From NCBI GenBank assembly GCA_021732045.1, contig JAKFWK010000002.1:434001-498000 (forward strand): DNA of 64,000 bases. The letters run 5' to 3'. The translations under genes and the position numbers were made by a program. This stretch comes from Sulfurimonas sp. (GTDB taxonomy: Bacteria > Campylobacterota > Campylobacteria > Campylobacterales > Sulfurimonadaceae). Below, piece by piece: positions 7,034 to 16,703 of the stretch (the first letter of the stretch is position 1; each line of letters begins with the position of its first letter). The notes beneath the pieces are model-generated. The model ran no database searches, was not told the origin of the DNA, and was given only the letters and a program-made list of their open reading frames with translations.

Positions 7034-10000
7034 CTACCCTTCTGCTGTGTTTGGATTTTTCAGACTTCCCGAAACTGCTTTACGATTTCTAGAGGCTAAA
7101 AGAATCAACAACAGCACTGTAGCCACCGCATAATAAACCCAAGTCGGCATAGGCACTGGATCACCAGCCGCATAAGAGTGTAATCCAGATAGATAATAAT
7201 TAACCCCAAAATAAGTCATAATTACCGAACTATAAGCAACAACAGATGCCACCGTAAAGTTAAAGACTGAATTCAACTTCGGTATAAAACGCAAGTGAAC
7301 TACAGTAGCATAAACAAGAATCGTAACCAATGCCCATGTCTCTTTTGGATCCCATCCCCAATAACGACCCCATGACTCATTTGCCCATACTCCACCAATG
7401 AAATTCCCAAGAGTAACAAGCGAGAGCCCAATAATCATTGCCATTTCACTGATTCTTGTTGCCTCTCGGATACTGATAATGGTTTGTCGTTTTGTATTTT
7501 CATTTTTAACGCGGTCAATCATAATGAAAAGCACAAGCGATATAAGCCCAAGCAGTGCGCTTAGTCCCAAAAAGCCGTAACTAGCAGTAATAACAGACAC
7601 ATGGATTGATAGCCAGTATGATTTAAGTACCGGAACAAGATTTGTTATTTGTGGGTCTAACCATGTTAAATGAGCAACAAAAAGAGCAACTCCAGATAGA
7701 ATTCCTGTTGATGCAATTGCAAATTCTGATTGTCTTGCAAACATAATTCCCGCTAAAATAATTGTCCACGCAATATAAATCATTGACTCATATCCATCAC
7801 TCCACGGCGCATGCCCTGAAACATACCACCGTAAACCTAGATTTGCTGTGTGAGCAATAAACCCAATTATTAAAACTCCAAGAACAATCTTTTGCACTTT
7901 CTCTAAATTCAAAGTAGGCTTGAAAAGACGAACAAAAATAAGTATTAAAAGAGTTAGACCTGCAAAAAGATATACAGGAATCAATCTCTCAAAAATAGAT
8001 GCTTTGTTATAAAGCAACTCTGCATTAACTCGTAGCTCAGAAGGATAAATTGTCGCTCCATTTAACTTTTGAAAGCCGATTATCATCTTAGTTGCATCAC
8101 TAAAAGTTTTCCAATTCCCCTGCTCTATCCCTTCATTGATTCCAGTATAGTTTAGTTGGAGAATTTGTCTAATTTTTTGAGAATCCTCTGGGGAAAATGC
8201 TTTAAGTGCATTGCTAGGGCTATGCCATGTGTTTGCCTTATCTCCAGCGAGAGGGAAAATTCGCATAAAATCACCAGAATATACGCTATATGCAATATTT
8301 AACTTCTCATCTAGTTTAATCAGCTCTTTATCAAACTCATCTCGTTCAGCAGGTCGTTTTGTAATGGATGCCTGAACAGCATCTCCAAGCTTGTACACAC
8401 CAGCTGGATCTAAAACATCATTAAATGCGATATATTTTTTCTCATCTTCAATCCCAAGCATTGCTTTGATTTTTGAGTGTCTAACTTTAATCATTGCAAT
8501 TTTTTGCCAAAGCACTGGTTTAGATGCCATACCAAGGATTATCTGATTTGCAGATAATCCCATAATAGTTGTTTGTCCAGAGAGTTTATTTACTATGTCA
8601 ATAGCAATAGAGTCTATCGGCTTAATCCGTCCACCCATATCTTGCATTAAAATCGTACCAAACTCTTCAGCAGACGCATAATCTACTTTTTTTACTGTTT
8701 GTAAGGCAGTAGAGAGATCTGCTGCTTGTTCTTTTTGGTACTCAGCGTATGCAAATGCCGGTTGAGCCATAAACAATCCCGCCAAAAACACCAATCCTAT
8801 CATCACAGAAGGTGTAGACCGGTCATAACGAGTACGAGCTAATTTTCCAAATCTACTATTAGGGTTGAAAAAATTCATAAATAGTCCTAGTGCCAATAAT
8901 ATATATCCGACATAAGTTGGTATTTTTCCTGGGTCACGGTTTACAGAGAGAACTGTTCCCATCTCATCTTGATCAAACGATGATTGAAAAAATTTAAAAC
9001 CACCGTGCTCTAAAGGGTTATTCATAAAAATCCTAAAACTTTCGTTTATATTAGCTTTCTTATCAATCAAGTGAACATGACTCTCATATGATGATGGGCT
9101 CATTGATCCTGGATATTTGTCCATTATAAAATCATCAAGCTTAATAGAAAATGGTAGCTCTATCTGTTTAGCTCCCCACTCAAGAGAGACATCAACATCT
9201 CCTAAACGAAAATTCTCTGTAAATCCTTTAAAGCGTTTTCCTTGCCCCATTAGAGCAACTTCACGCTTCTGTCCATCTAACTCCGCCTCAACAATAAGAG
9301 CAGAGAGATTTTCACCGTTTGTATTCATATCCATCTTGAGCGAAGCGCGATACTCATCTTCAGACATAACCTTGATTGAACCATGAGAGAGAACTGATTT
9401 AGTTGCTATTTGAATACCATTAACGGTATATAAACGGCGCGCTTCAAATTCTCCTTCATTTCCAGCAATCACACTTCCAGAGAGCTTATCTTCCATTCTT
9501 AGCCAATCAACATTGCTGTTTGAGACAAATGAAAATTTACCATCTTTTTCAGAGATACTTATATAGAATCGCTCTACATCTGGGGCTTTATCAAAATAGA
9601 TAGCTATTGGTCCTACATCAACAAACTCGCCTTTAGATAAAAAGAACTTCTCAGGTCCGCTTGGAGCTGGAATCACAAACATTACAACCGCTTTTCCAGC
9701 AGGATCTTCAACTGCTGTTTTAGCTGCTTTTTTGATAAACTGCTTAAACTTAACTGTTATCGCCTTACCACCAACATCCAAATGTTCATTCAGCTCGCCA
9801 TCTTTTAACCCTGCCGCATAGACTGCTTTTTCAGCATGATATTTTTGTGTACCGTGAGTTGCGTCAATCTGTAAAAAAGCCTCGCTTGAGAGCATACGAT
9901 TTTCTGTATCTCCTTCACGAATATGCATAACTCCTTCGTATCCAAAATAGCGAGTTATACCAGAGCCAATTAAGATTATTAAAAATGCCACATGAAAAAT

Positions 10001-10249
10001 AAAAGTTGGTAGTTTTTTAAGTGTAAACATACGAAAGCGGATGATATTTGCAAAGATTCCAACTCCAAGCATAATTTGAAGAAGTTCAAACCATTTGGCA
10101 CCATAAACGAGAGCCCATGAAGTCTCTGTTCCATGGTCATTCTCTATAAATGTTGCAACACCGCTTGCAATACCAAATATTAGTAGCAGTGCCACCATAA
10201 ACGGCATTGATACCAAAAATGATCCTATTTTTTTAAGTTGATTCGCCAT
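7034..10249 (-). CDS. Fused cytochrome c maturation protein CcsBA (ResB-CcsA, System II heme lyase)
   Basis: This protein of about 1071 residues fuses ResB/CcsB (N-terminal membrane helices, then a large periplasmic domain) with CcsA (C-terminal helices). It contains the WWD heme-handling motif in the span WGRYWGWDPKETW near residues 956-975 and the flanking transmembrane helices. System II exports heme and attaches it to CXXCH sites in the periplasm. I chose the ATG at 10249 over the one 72 nt upstream because AGGGAA precedes it and the hydrophobic helix starts properly after MANQLKKIG. It is the last gene of the long minus-strand cytochrome cluster. In Wolinella, separate CcsBA isoenzymes serve particular heme motifs, so this copy may be specialised for the neighbouring cytochromes. 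Confidence 0.92.
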   Translation of the reverse strand: MANQLKKIGSFLVSMPFMVALLLIFGIASGVATFIENDHGTETSWALVYGAKWFELLQIMLGVGIFANIIRFRMFTLKKLPTFIFHVAFLIILIGSGITRYFGYEGVMHIREGDTENRMLSSEAFLQIDATHGTQKYHAEKAVYAAGLKDGELNEHLDVGGKAITVKFKQFIKKAAKTAVEDPAGKAVVMFVIPAPSGPEKFFLSKGEFVDVGPIAIYFDKAPDVERFYISISEKDGKFSFVSNSNVDWLRMEDKLSGSVIAGNEGEFEARRLYTVNGIQIATKSVLSHGSIKVMSEDEYRASLKMDMNTNGENLSALIVEAELDGQKREVALMGQGKRFKGFTENFRLGDVDVSLEWGAKQIELPFSIKLDDFIMDKYPGSMSPSSYESHVHLIDKKANINESFRIFMNNPLEHGGFKFFQSSFDQDEMGTVLSVNRDPGKIPTYVGYILLALGLFMNFFNPNSRFGKLARTRYDRSTPSVMIGLVFLAGLFMAQPAFAYAEYQKEQAADLSTALQTVKKVDYASAEEFGTILMQDMGGRIKPIDSIAIDIVNKLSGQTTIMGLSANQIILGMASKPVLWQKIAMIKVRHSKIKAMLGIEDEKKYIAFNDVLDPAGVYKLGDAVQASITKRPAERDEFDKELIKLDEKLNIAYSVYSGDFMRIFPLAGDKANTWHSPSNALKAFSPEDSQKIRQILQLNYTGINEGIEQGNWKTFSDATKMIIGFQKLNGATIYPSELRVNAELLYNKASIFERLIPVYLFAGLTLLILIFVRLFKPTLNLEKVQKIVLGVLIIGFIAHTANLGLRWYVSGHAPWSDGYESMIYIAWTIILAGIMFARQSEFAIASTGILSGVALFVAHLTWLDPQITNLVPVLKSYWLSIHVSVITASYGFLGLSALLGLISLVLFIMIDRVKNENTKRQTIISIREATRISEMAMIIGLSLVTLGNFIGGVWANESWGRYWGWDPKETWALVTILVYATVVHLRFIPKLNSVFNFTVASVVAYSSVIMTYFGVNYYLSGLHSYAAGDPVPMPTWVYYAVATVLLLILLASRNRKAVSGSLKNPNTAEG

Positions 10250-10368
10250 GAATTCCCTTTTGTAAATTTTAGTAAAAGATTTATACCACGAATGAAGTAA
10301 ACGCGTTATACAAACAGACAAGAATAGAAAAAAATTATAATTCTTGTCTCAAAAAGTGACGCCCTGAG

Positions 10369-10863
10369 TTATTTTTTGGCTTTTTCCAGAGGTGTACTTT
10401 TTTCGTTAATAACTTTAACATCATTAATAATCCATCGCTTTTGATGAGGGTACAATGTGTATTTCATCTGATATACAACCTGTGTTGTCGGCATTGCATC
10501 TTTTTTATTTTCTGCATCATAATAATCATAGCTCCACTCCTCATATGTTCTAACCATACTTGCATTATTATCAACTCGAATCTCTTCAAATTTAAGTTTA
10601 TTTAGTTTGGCGCGCATATAGAGATTACTATCTTGCCATGAGTGAATCCACGCATATGTTTTAGTAACAATTTTTTTAGTTGCTAAGGGTTCCAGTGTTG
10701 CAGTTTTTCCTGTTCTTGCTGATTCTATTAGCGCTTGGTTATACCGAACAACCGTCTCTTTTATTCCATCCTCTTTTTCTGCCCCAAGCATAACTGCTGG
10801 AGAGAAGAACACAAGAGCAACTACTACTAAATAACACTTCATGCGATTATGGATAGACATCAT
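10369..10863 (-). CDS. Exported protein of unknown function (possible NTF2-like/IMS-type fold)
   Basis: This 164-residue protein has an N-terminal signal sequence (hydrophobic stretch at about residues 10-25, ending LGAEK). The mature part has a helical start (IKETVVRYNQALIESAR) and a sheet-like second half with TYEEWSYDYYD and a conserved-looking RWIINDVKV end. This resembles small cone-shaped NTF2/IMS domains. It has no cysteine suited to heme binding. The start ATG at 10863 has an excellent AGGAGGAG site upstream and overlaps the end of the multiheme cytochrome gene by 17 nt, so the two are coupled. It is likely an accessory of the electron-transfer locus. Function unknown. Confidence 0.7.
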   Translation of the reverse strand: MMSIHNRMKCYLVVVALVFFSPAVMLGAEKEDGIKETVVRYNQALIESARTGKTATLEPLATKKIVTKTYAWIHSWQDSNLYMRAKLNKLKFEEIRVDNNASMVRTYEEWSYDYYDAENKKDAMPTTQVVYQMKYTLYPHQKRWIINDVKVINEKSTPLEKAKK

Positions 10864-12934
10864 ACGCTCCTCCTACTGCTGTTCCATGACAGCTACATGT
10901 GGTCGTGTCATTGGTCCAATGGTTTCCTTTTCCTCTATTTGTCGTTACATAATTAGCTGCCCCTAGAGCACGAAACCCTTTCATTTTTGCATTGCCGTTA
11001 AAATTATAGGGATGTGGCATCACAGCATAGGCCATCAGACGAGATATTTTTGAACCATGTGGAATACCTGCATGACAGTTAACACAAAGCATATTATTAA
11101 ATCTAGTACGATCAGATTTAAATACATGCACTTGAACAGCTTCAGTTCTATGACAATTTTGACAGAAAAGATCAGGATTATCTACTGTAGTATCATCAAT
11201 ACCCCATAGCTGACCGTTTGGTTTATATGGCCAGTAGTTACCGCGTCCCTTGAGCATATACTTGTAACTCGAACCGTGTGGGCCTCGTGGGTCGGATGTC
11301 TGCTCATCAGCTCCATGACAGTCGGAGCAGTACATTGTGTTATTTCCAGGATTATTTGACCATGGTGTTTTCAAATATGCACTTGTCAAAGAATCCGCAT
11401 ACCGCCCCTCGGCGGCAGGATTTTTTGCTGCATTTCCACCATAAATTTTCATCGCCTCATGTGACATAACTATCGGATGAGCCGATTTATTCTTCGGATT
11501 AAACTCCCATGCCTGATCAGTTGCTGGCTCTCCTGTTTTTGTTATGGTCTGAGAAGATACTGGTGTAGCAGAACTACCAAGTGCCCATTGAGAGTGACAT
11601 TTTAAACAGACTTGATACTCATAGGTTGCACTCTCTAGCGTAGTAAACGAAGTTGGTTGAGTCCATCCGGTAGCTGGCCATGTAGGTTCAACTCCAATCG
11701 CCCCTCTTAGTGGACCTGATTTGGATATAAGATTTGTTGGTGCTGATGGGTACATAGTGTTTACCCCATCCGGAGGATCAATATGACTTCCAGCTTTTGC
11801 CTGATGTGGGTTATGGCAATCTGTACACTCAGCATGTTTATTTGTATTCCAAGTTATAGCTCCTCCACCATCACTCACCACGCCAGTGCCATATAAAACA
11901 TCAAGATTACTGTGTTGTCCAGAAATCAAATCTGTAGGGTGCGAGTACATTCTTTGAAGTGATGTCTGAATATCTTTTGCTCCACCAGTTCCATGACACG
12001 GGACAGTTGAAGTTGTGCCACTACCTGCTCCTTGAAAACAGGTATTTTCTTCAACTTTGCGCAACAGATATGGCTTCCCTTCTCCATTGTGTGGTTTATG
12101 ACAGTTTACACACCCAAGTGAAGAAACAGTGCTTGTCTCATACGCTGCATTAACGGTTGCATCAGTATAACTATTTGTTACGGTAGCATGAGCCCCAGTT
12201 GCCCAGTTTGCTTTATCATGACATGAAGTACAAGTACCATATACATTAGCCCCATGACTTCCTCCAGCTGAGTAACGAAGAAACTTTTTAGTTTCTGTAT
12301 GAGGATCATGGCAAGAGGAACACTCTACATACTGCTTACCACTATAAGTGTATAGTTTAATCGCGGCTCCTGGCGTTACTAAAAGCTCTATTCCTCTAGT
12401 TCCACTGCCAAAGTTTTTAGTCACGGTGTGGTTATATTCAATTCCAACCGGATGGTGACCTCTTAAATCAGTCCCAACATAGCCAGCTGCCGATGAGAGC
12501 ATTGTTCCATCAGGGTTAACACCACTCATAGCTATTTGAGTACCTCCGAGTAGCGTACCACGAACCAAATAGACAGATCCAGCCGCAACAGTGCCATCGT
12601 GACAGCTCAAGCATTGACGAGAAAGTGTTCCTGGTGTTCCAACTGTATTTCCAAGTGATGCAGGAGTTGGATAGTTCATCCGTCTCATGTAGTCACTGTT
12701 ATACATAGTGTATGAAGATGCTGGCATACTACGATTCCAAAGTGGTGTTCCAGTCTGAGCACTATGTGGAATATGGCAAAAAACACAAACTTCCGGCTCG
12801 CTTGTTGCTTTGATTGTTCCAGGACCCGCAGTTGACATATTGTGCTTAGTGTTGACAACTCCTCCATTAGCATTGTCTAAAGATAGTAAGATGATGGCAA
12901 TAGTAAGTAGAGTGATATTAAATATATTCTTCAT
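10847..12934 (-). CDS. Large multiheme c-type cytochrome (10 CXXCH plus unusual heme sites)
   Basis: This 695-residue exported cytochrome has a signal peptide ending near residue 24. CXXCH sites begin at C50, 108, 205, 235, 275, 370, 443, 536, 591 and 617. A further candidate, C299-x13-C313-H314, has a 13-residue insertion, and the C-terminus has C680-S-C682-H683, one residue short of a normal site. The first ~240 residues parallel the separate tetraheme cytochrome downstream of 18.6 kb (CVFCHIPH, GTDLR-x-HP, CSSCHDPH-x-FLR). Many non-heme histidines (for example in IPH, DPH, KPH, NPH) suit bis-His ligation. There is no membrane anchor, so it is periplasmic or secreted. Its ATG overlaps the upstream NHL gene stop by 4 nt (ATGA). 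It probably forms part of an electron conduit across or beyond the outer membrane. Confidence 0.88.
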   Translation of the reverse strand: MKNIFNITLLTIAIILLSLDNANGGVVNTKHNMSTAGPGTIKATSEPEVCVFCHIPHSAQTGTPLWNRSMPASSYTMYNSDYMRRMNYPTPASLGNTVGTPGTLSRQCLSCHDGTVAAGSVYLVRGTLLGGTQIAMSGVNPDGTMLSSAAGYVGTDLRGHHPVGIEYNHTVTKNFGSGTRGIELLVTPGAAIKLYTYSGKQYVECSSCHDPHTETKKFLRYSAGGSHGANVYGTCTSCHDKANWATGAHATVTNSYTDATVNAAYETSTVSSLGCVNCHKPHNGEGKPYLLRKVEENTCFQGAGSGTTSTVPCHGTGGAKDIQTSLQRMYSHPTDLISGQHSNLDVLYGTGVVSDGGGAITWNTNKHAECTDCHNPHQAKAGSHIDPPDGVNTMYPSAPTNLISKSGPLRGAIGVEPTWPATGWTQPTSFTTLESATYEYQVCLKCHSQWALGSSATPVSSQTITKTGEPATDQAWEFNPKNKSAHPIVMSHEAMKIYGGNAAKNPAAEGRYADSLTSAYLKTPWSNNPGNNTMYCSDCHGADEQTSDPRGPHGSSYKYMLKGRGNYWPYKPNGQLWGIDDTTVDNPDLFCQNCHRTEAVQVHVFKSDRTRFNNMLCVNCHAGIPHGSKISRLMAYAVMPHPYNFNGNAKMKGFRALGAANYVTTNRGKGNHWTNDTTTCSCHGTAVGGAYDVYP

Positions 12935-13959
12935 GGTAACTCCACATTTTCAGGATTTGGAAGTTTTTTCAACTTCTGAACTCGCATATTATAAAAATCA
13001 GCTACATATAGGCTACCATTGGTGTCAAATGCGATATCTTTAGGCGAGGAAAACTCGCCTTTTTCTGCTCCAAAACTTCCTAAGGATAACAACAGTTCTC
13101 CTTTTTGATTAAAGATTTGAACAGCATGAAAAAGAGAATCAGCTACATAAATATTGAGGTCATCATCAAGAGCGATACCTCGTGGACTTCCAAAATTTCC
13201 GATATTATCGCCAAGCTTGCCAAATGTACGGATAAACTTTCCATCTTTATCTAAAATCACAACACGATGATTCATCGAATCGGAAACATACAGATTGTAA
13301 TTTTTATCTAAAGCCAAATATGTTGGGCGATTAAACTCTCCATCTCCAGAGCCTTCTGTACCAATCGATGTTATAAATTTTCCCTCAAGTGAAAAGACTA
13401 AAATAGTCCCAGCAACGGTGTCTGATATATAGATTCTGTTTAAGTTGTTATTTATTGCCATACCTGTTGGACGAGTAATTTTTACCTTATCTCCTCCAAT
13501 TGTGTATAAAAACTTACCTTTTTTATCAAAAACAATAACTCTCTCCAACACCGAATCAGAGAGATAAATATTTCCTTTGTTGTCAGTAATAACATCCACA
13601 GGGGAGACAAGTCTTGTATCATTAAACCCCTCAATCACCTTCATTTCATTTTCAATTGGGTCAAATATAAATAGAGCTTGATTCCCCCCATCAGCAACAT
13701 ACAGCTTGCCACTCTCATCAACATGAATCCCAAACGGGGCAGCTAAAATTTTTTGCTCATTACCAGCTAAAAAATCCCATATTTTTCCCCAAAATCCTCG
13801 TTTTATATTTAAATCTTCACTCTTTGTTATGCTACCTACATACTCAAATCTAGCTGGATCAGGTGCGGATGGCCAGACAATTCTCTCCTGCTCAACTGCA
13901 TACAACGAAGAAATTGTGAGACCAACCAATACCGTCTGTATAAAAAGTTTTTTTGTCAT
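12931..13959 (-). CDS. Exported NHL-repeat beta-propeller protein
   Basis: This protein has about 342 residues with a signal peptide MTKKLFIQTVLVGLTISSLYA. I chose this ATG at 13959 because AAGGAG precedes it, while an upstream in-frame ATG (14091) lies inside the barrel gene and has no signal sequence. The mature protein is a run of about six NHL blades, each with a pattern like P-x-G/D-I-A-D-x-x-G-N-I/L-Y-V-A/S-D. NHL propellers are protein-interaction platforms. A paralogue with a lipoprotein signal lies three genes upstream. NHL proteins, a prolyl isomerase and a barrel accompany multiheme cytochrome genes in Geobacter-type extracellular electron-transfer loci, so a structural or export role is likely. 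Confidence 0.87.
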   Translation of the reverse strand: MTKKLFIQTVLVGLTISSLYAVEQERIVWPSAPDPARFEYVGSITKSEDLNIKRGFWGKIWDFLAGNEQKILAAPFGIHVDESGKLYVADGGNQALFIFDPIENEMKVIEGFNDTRLVSPVDVITDNKGNIYLSDSVLERVIVFDKKGKFLYTIGGDKVKITRPTGMAINNNLNRIYISDTVAGTILVFSLEGKFITSIGTEGSGDGEFNRPTYLALDKNYNLYVSDSMNHRVVILDKDGKFIRTFGKLGDNIGNFGSPRGIALDDDLNIYVADSLFHAVQIFNQKGELLLSLGSFGAEKGEFSSPKDIAFDTNGSLYVADFYNMRVQKLKKLPNPENVELP

Positions 13960-13981
13960 TGACGCTCCTTTGCTTGATGTT

Positions 13982-15739
13982 TCAAAATGATCTAGATATC
14001 TTGAAAAAAACTGAACTTTGAGTACTTTCTTGATTGACTCCACTTGCGCCCGATGAGGCTCCACTAGTTTGATAAAAATATCTTGTTCCAAAAGACATTA
14101 TAATTTTTCTTAATGTATAATTTAAACCTATATAAGCTGAGTAATTTGTTAAGTCACTTACAGAGTCTTGTGATGCACTAAGGTTAGAGTTAAAAAGTAG
14201 TGTCCTAAAAAATTTATATGTAAAACTGCCCTCAGCATGAGGGAAAATACGAACTAGTTTCTCCTGCTGGTTATACTGTGACTCACTATAAGTTACTCCA
14301 CCACCAAGAGATATCTTTCCATCATATCCAACATCATACCAATATCTTAAGTTATTATCAACAGTAACTGACTCTAAATCCATCTGGATAGCGCCAGTTG
14401 TTGGATCTGTATAGTACCTACCAGTTTCACTGGTATAATATCCCGATAGTGTATTATAAAAATTATTACTTATCATGGTAGAGAGCATCATATTGGCCGA
14501 AATACGCTTCGTGCTATCATTGAGAGTTGATTCAGAATTATAATATGATAAATTCCCAGAGAGGCTTGAGCTGATTGCCTCAACTCTTTTTGAGGCACCA
14601 AAACTGGCAGTATAGGAGTAACTATTTCTATCTGGGGCTGTTATATTTATATCAGAGACAGCTTTGTTTTTCTCAACTTTACCTATAACATCAAGACCAG
14701 CAGTCAACACAAGATTATCCTCTAGGGCCTTAGTATAATGCCCACCCAACATCGCCGTTCCCATAGTCATATCAGAATAATCACCAGCAACACGATAAAG
14801 CGATACATTTTGAGTTGTTGTAAACTCCGGAGTTACCATATATGAAGAGTTTCCAAAAAGCATAACGGTATCACTGCTCTTACCGCCAGAAGATATTGTA
14901 CTAGCTGTTGCACCAACACTTGCCATATACTTGGCAGTTGGATTCCAGTTTATATTTACACTTCCCATCATATTTTTCATGTCACTATAACTACTATCCA
15001 TATAGGTAAGATATGAGTCAATGCGGAGTGTTTTATCTACATTCCAAGAGCCATTTATTCTTATATCTTGTGCTTGATCACTCCACTCTTGTTTGGATTG
15101 AAAATAGCGATCATCTCGTAAATAGTCACGAGTTCGATTACTATAAACAGCAGAGAATGTGCCATCATTAAATCTTTTATCAACAGAAAGTGTATAATTT
15201 TTGTTTTTACGAGTCTCATCTGCATTAGTCTCATCTCGTTGCATATCAGACGACTCGCCACTATACCTAAGATTGAAATATGGAAGTTCAACTGAACCAT
15301 TAACACCATATCTATCATCTGTTTGGTTATAGCTCATAGATGAACCAGCTTGAATGCTAGAATATGGATTTGATGTTTTTTCACCATAAAGTGAAAAAGG
15401 ATATTTTGTCGAGCGGATAAAATCAGTACTAACACGATAATTCATACTCTTATTTTTAGAATCATAAGATTGATCATTTGTTTTATTTGTGGTATCTGTC
15501 ACCATTAGTGATCCTTGCACCAAATAGCTCATCAAATTAGGATTATAAACATATCCTGTTTTTCCAAGAGTATAGTTTTGAATCATAGCCTCTTGTGATG
15601 ACTTATTGTTTACATCACTAGCTCTATTTTCTGTATATCCATACTCTAAATTTCCATAAAATCCATTTGACTCCGCTTGAAGTATAGTAAAAGAGGAGAT
15701 TAAAGCGATAATAGCCCGAGCAACCATATGTTTTTTCAT
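13982..15739 (-). CDS. Outer-membrane beta-barrel protein of the cytochrome cluster
   Basis: This 585-residue protein has a signal peptide (ending LQAES). The rest is alternating aromatic/hydrophobic and polar residues typical of amphipathic strands throughout, and it ends in KISRSF, where the terminal phenylalanine is the BAM recognition signature. Turns are rich in Asp, Asn and Ser. There is no cysteine at all, unlike MtrB-type sheaths with an N-terminal CXXC. It could be the pore through which a multiheme cytochrome or filament passes, comparable to the barrels in porin-cytochrome conduits. I recognise no specific family by sequence. The strand number was not counted. Confidence 0.8.
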   Translation of the reverse strand: MKKHMVARAIIALISSFTILQAESNGFYGNLEYGYTENRASDVNNKSSQEAMIQNYTLGKTGYVYNPNLMSYLVQGSLMVTDTTNKTNDQSYDSKNKSMNYRVSTDFIRSTKYPFSLYGEKTSNPYSSIQAGSSMSYNQTDDRYGVNGSVELPYFNLRYSGESSDMQRDETNADETRKNKNYTLSVDKRFNDGTFSAVYSNRTRDYLRDDRYFQSKQEWSDQAQDIRINGSWNVDKTLRIDSYLTYMDSSYSDMKNMMGSVNINWNPTAKYMASVGATASTISSGGKSSDTVMLFGNSSYMVTPEFTTTQNVSLYRVAGDYSDMTMGTAMLGGHYTKALEDNLVLTAGLDVIGKVEKNKAVSDINITAPDRNSYSYTASFGASKRVEAISSSLSGNLSYYNSESTLNDSTKRISANMMLSTMISNNFYNTLSGYYTSETGRYYTDPTTGAIQMDLESVTVDNNLRYWYDVGYDGKISLGGGVTYSESQYNQQEKLVRIFPHAEGSFTYKFFRTLLFNSNLSASQDSVSDLTNYSAYIGLNYTLRKIIMSFGTRYFYQTSGASSGASGVNQESTQSSVFFKISRSF

Positions 15740-15758
15740 AAATTGTTGCTCACATCAA

Positions 15759-16703
15759 CTATCTTTTAATCTTTGCCTGTTTTTTTAGAGACTCCAAAAG
15801 AGAGTCCATCTTCTCTTTCTCACGACTTGCAGTTAGCTCACCTCTAAGACTCTCTTTGACTTTTTCAAATGAAAGCTGAGCAGCTTCTTGTCGTCCGTTA
15901 AGATGAAAAATAAAACATCCCACATCAGTTTCAACAACAGTGCTCGTTTCTCCTTTTTTAAGAGCAAAAGCAACTTTTTCTGCCATAGCATTTTCTATTC
16001 TGCCCTTATGTATCATTCCCAAATTTCCGCCCTTAATACGGGTCATATCATTGGAGTATTTAGATGCAACAGTTGCAAAATTTTCACCTTTTTTAATACT
16101 TGCCATTGCCTCATCTATTCGCTTTTTGGCAATCTGACCTCCATTTTTTACCTCTGGATTATTACGAGTATAAATCATCTGAACATCAATCTTTTCAGGC
16201 TCTTTAAACTTATATTTATTTTTTTCATAATAGGCTTTAAGATCATCATCTGAAAAAGTTAGTTTAATTTTTTGCTCATAAAGCTTTCGGATAGACTCCT
16301 CTGTCTTTAACTCATTTTGAAACTCACTTAGTGGTATTTTAGCCTGAGCTAGAGCTTGTTGAAAATTTTTACGCCCTGAAAATCCACGAACAACCGCCTC
16401 TTCTGCCTCTGAAAGTTCTTTATCAGACACTAAGATTTGCTGTTTTTTAGCGTACTGAAAAAGTAGTTCTTTGTTTATAAGACTATCAACTGCTTTTTTT
16501 TCTAGCTCTTTGATTTTTTCATCATCAACATTAGCATGATAACTCGCCTGAGGAATCAAAGCGGTAACTTCACGATCAACTCGTTTTTTTAAAATTGGTA
16601 CACCATTTACTGTTGCAACTACATTATCAACTACTGCAAACAACTCTGAAGAAGTAAGCACAAACAACAAAGTAACAACAATTTTTTTAGCTAATCTATT
16701 CAT
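15759..16703 (-). CDS. Periplasmic parvulin-type peptidyl-prolyl isomerase (SurA/PpiC-like)
   Basis: This 314-residue protein has a signal peptide (ending ELFAV), a SurA-N-like chaperone domain (VVATVNGVPILKKRVDRE, residues ~30-160) and a single rotamase domain. The rotamase spans about residues 170-270, with the markers KKGENFATVASKYSND and GGNLGMIHKG and the later GETSTVVETDVGCFIFHL. A helical tail returns to the chaperone domain. It should assist folding of outer-membrane or secreted proteins. The ATG overlaps the stop of the upstream NHL lipoprotein gene by 4 nt. Its place between two NHL genes and a barrel gene suggests a dedicated folding factor for this locus. Confidence 0.88.
   Translation of the reverse strand: MNRLAKKIVVTLLFVLTSSELFAVVDNVVATVNGVPILKKRVDREVTALIPQASYHANVDDEKIKELEKKAVDSLINKELLFQYAKKQQILVSDKELSEAEEAVVRGFSGRKNFQQALAQAKIPLSEFQNELKTEESIRKLYEQKIKLTFSDDDLKAYYEKNKYKFKEPEKIDVQMIYTRNNPEVKNGGQIAKKRIDEAMASIKKGENFATVASKYSNDMTRIKGGNLGMIHKGRIENAMAEKVAFALKKGETSTVVETDVGCFIFHLNGRQEAAQLSFEKVKESLRGELTASREKEKMDSLLESLKKQAKIKR

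Noticed and set aside
13960..14091. N-terminal extension of the second NHL protein to ATG 14091
   Set aside because: The extension lies inside the barrel gene, buries the signal peptide, and the inner ATG has a clear AAGGAG site.
15888..16253. 121-codon open frame opposite the isomerase gene
   Set aside because: Phe/Ser/Ile-rich shadow of a Lys/Glu-rich gene with no start signal.
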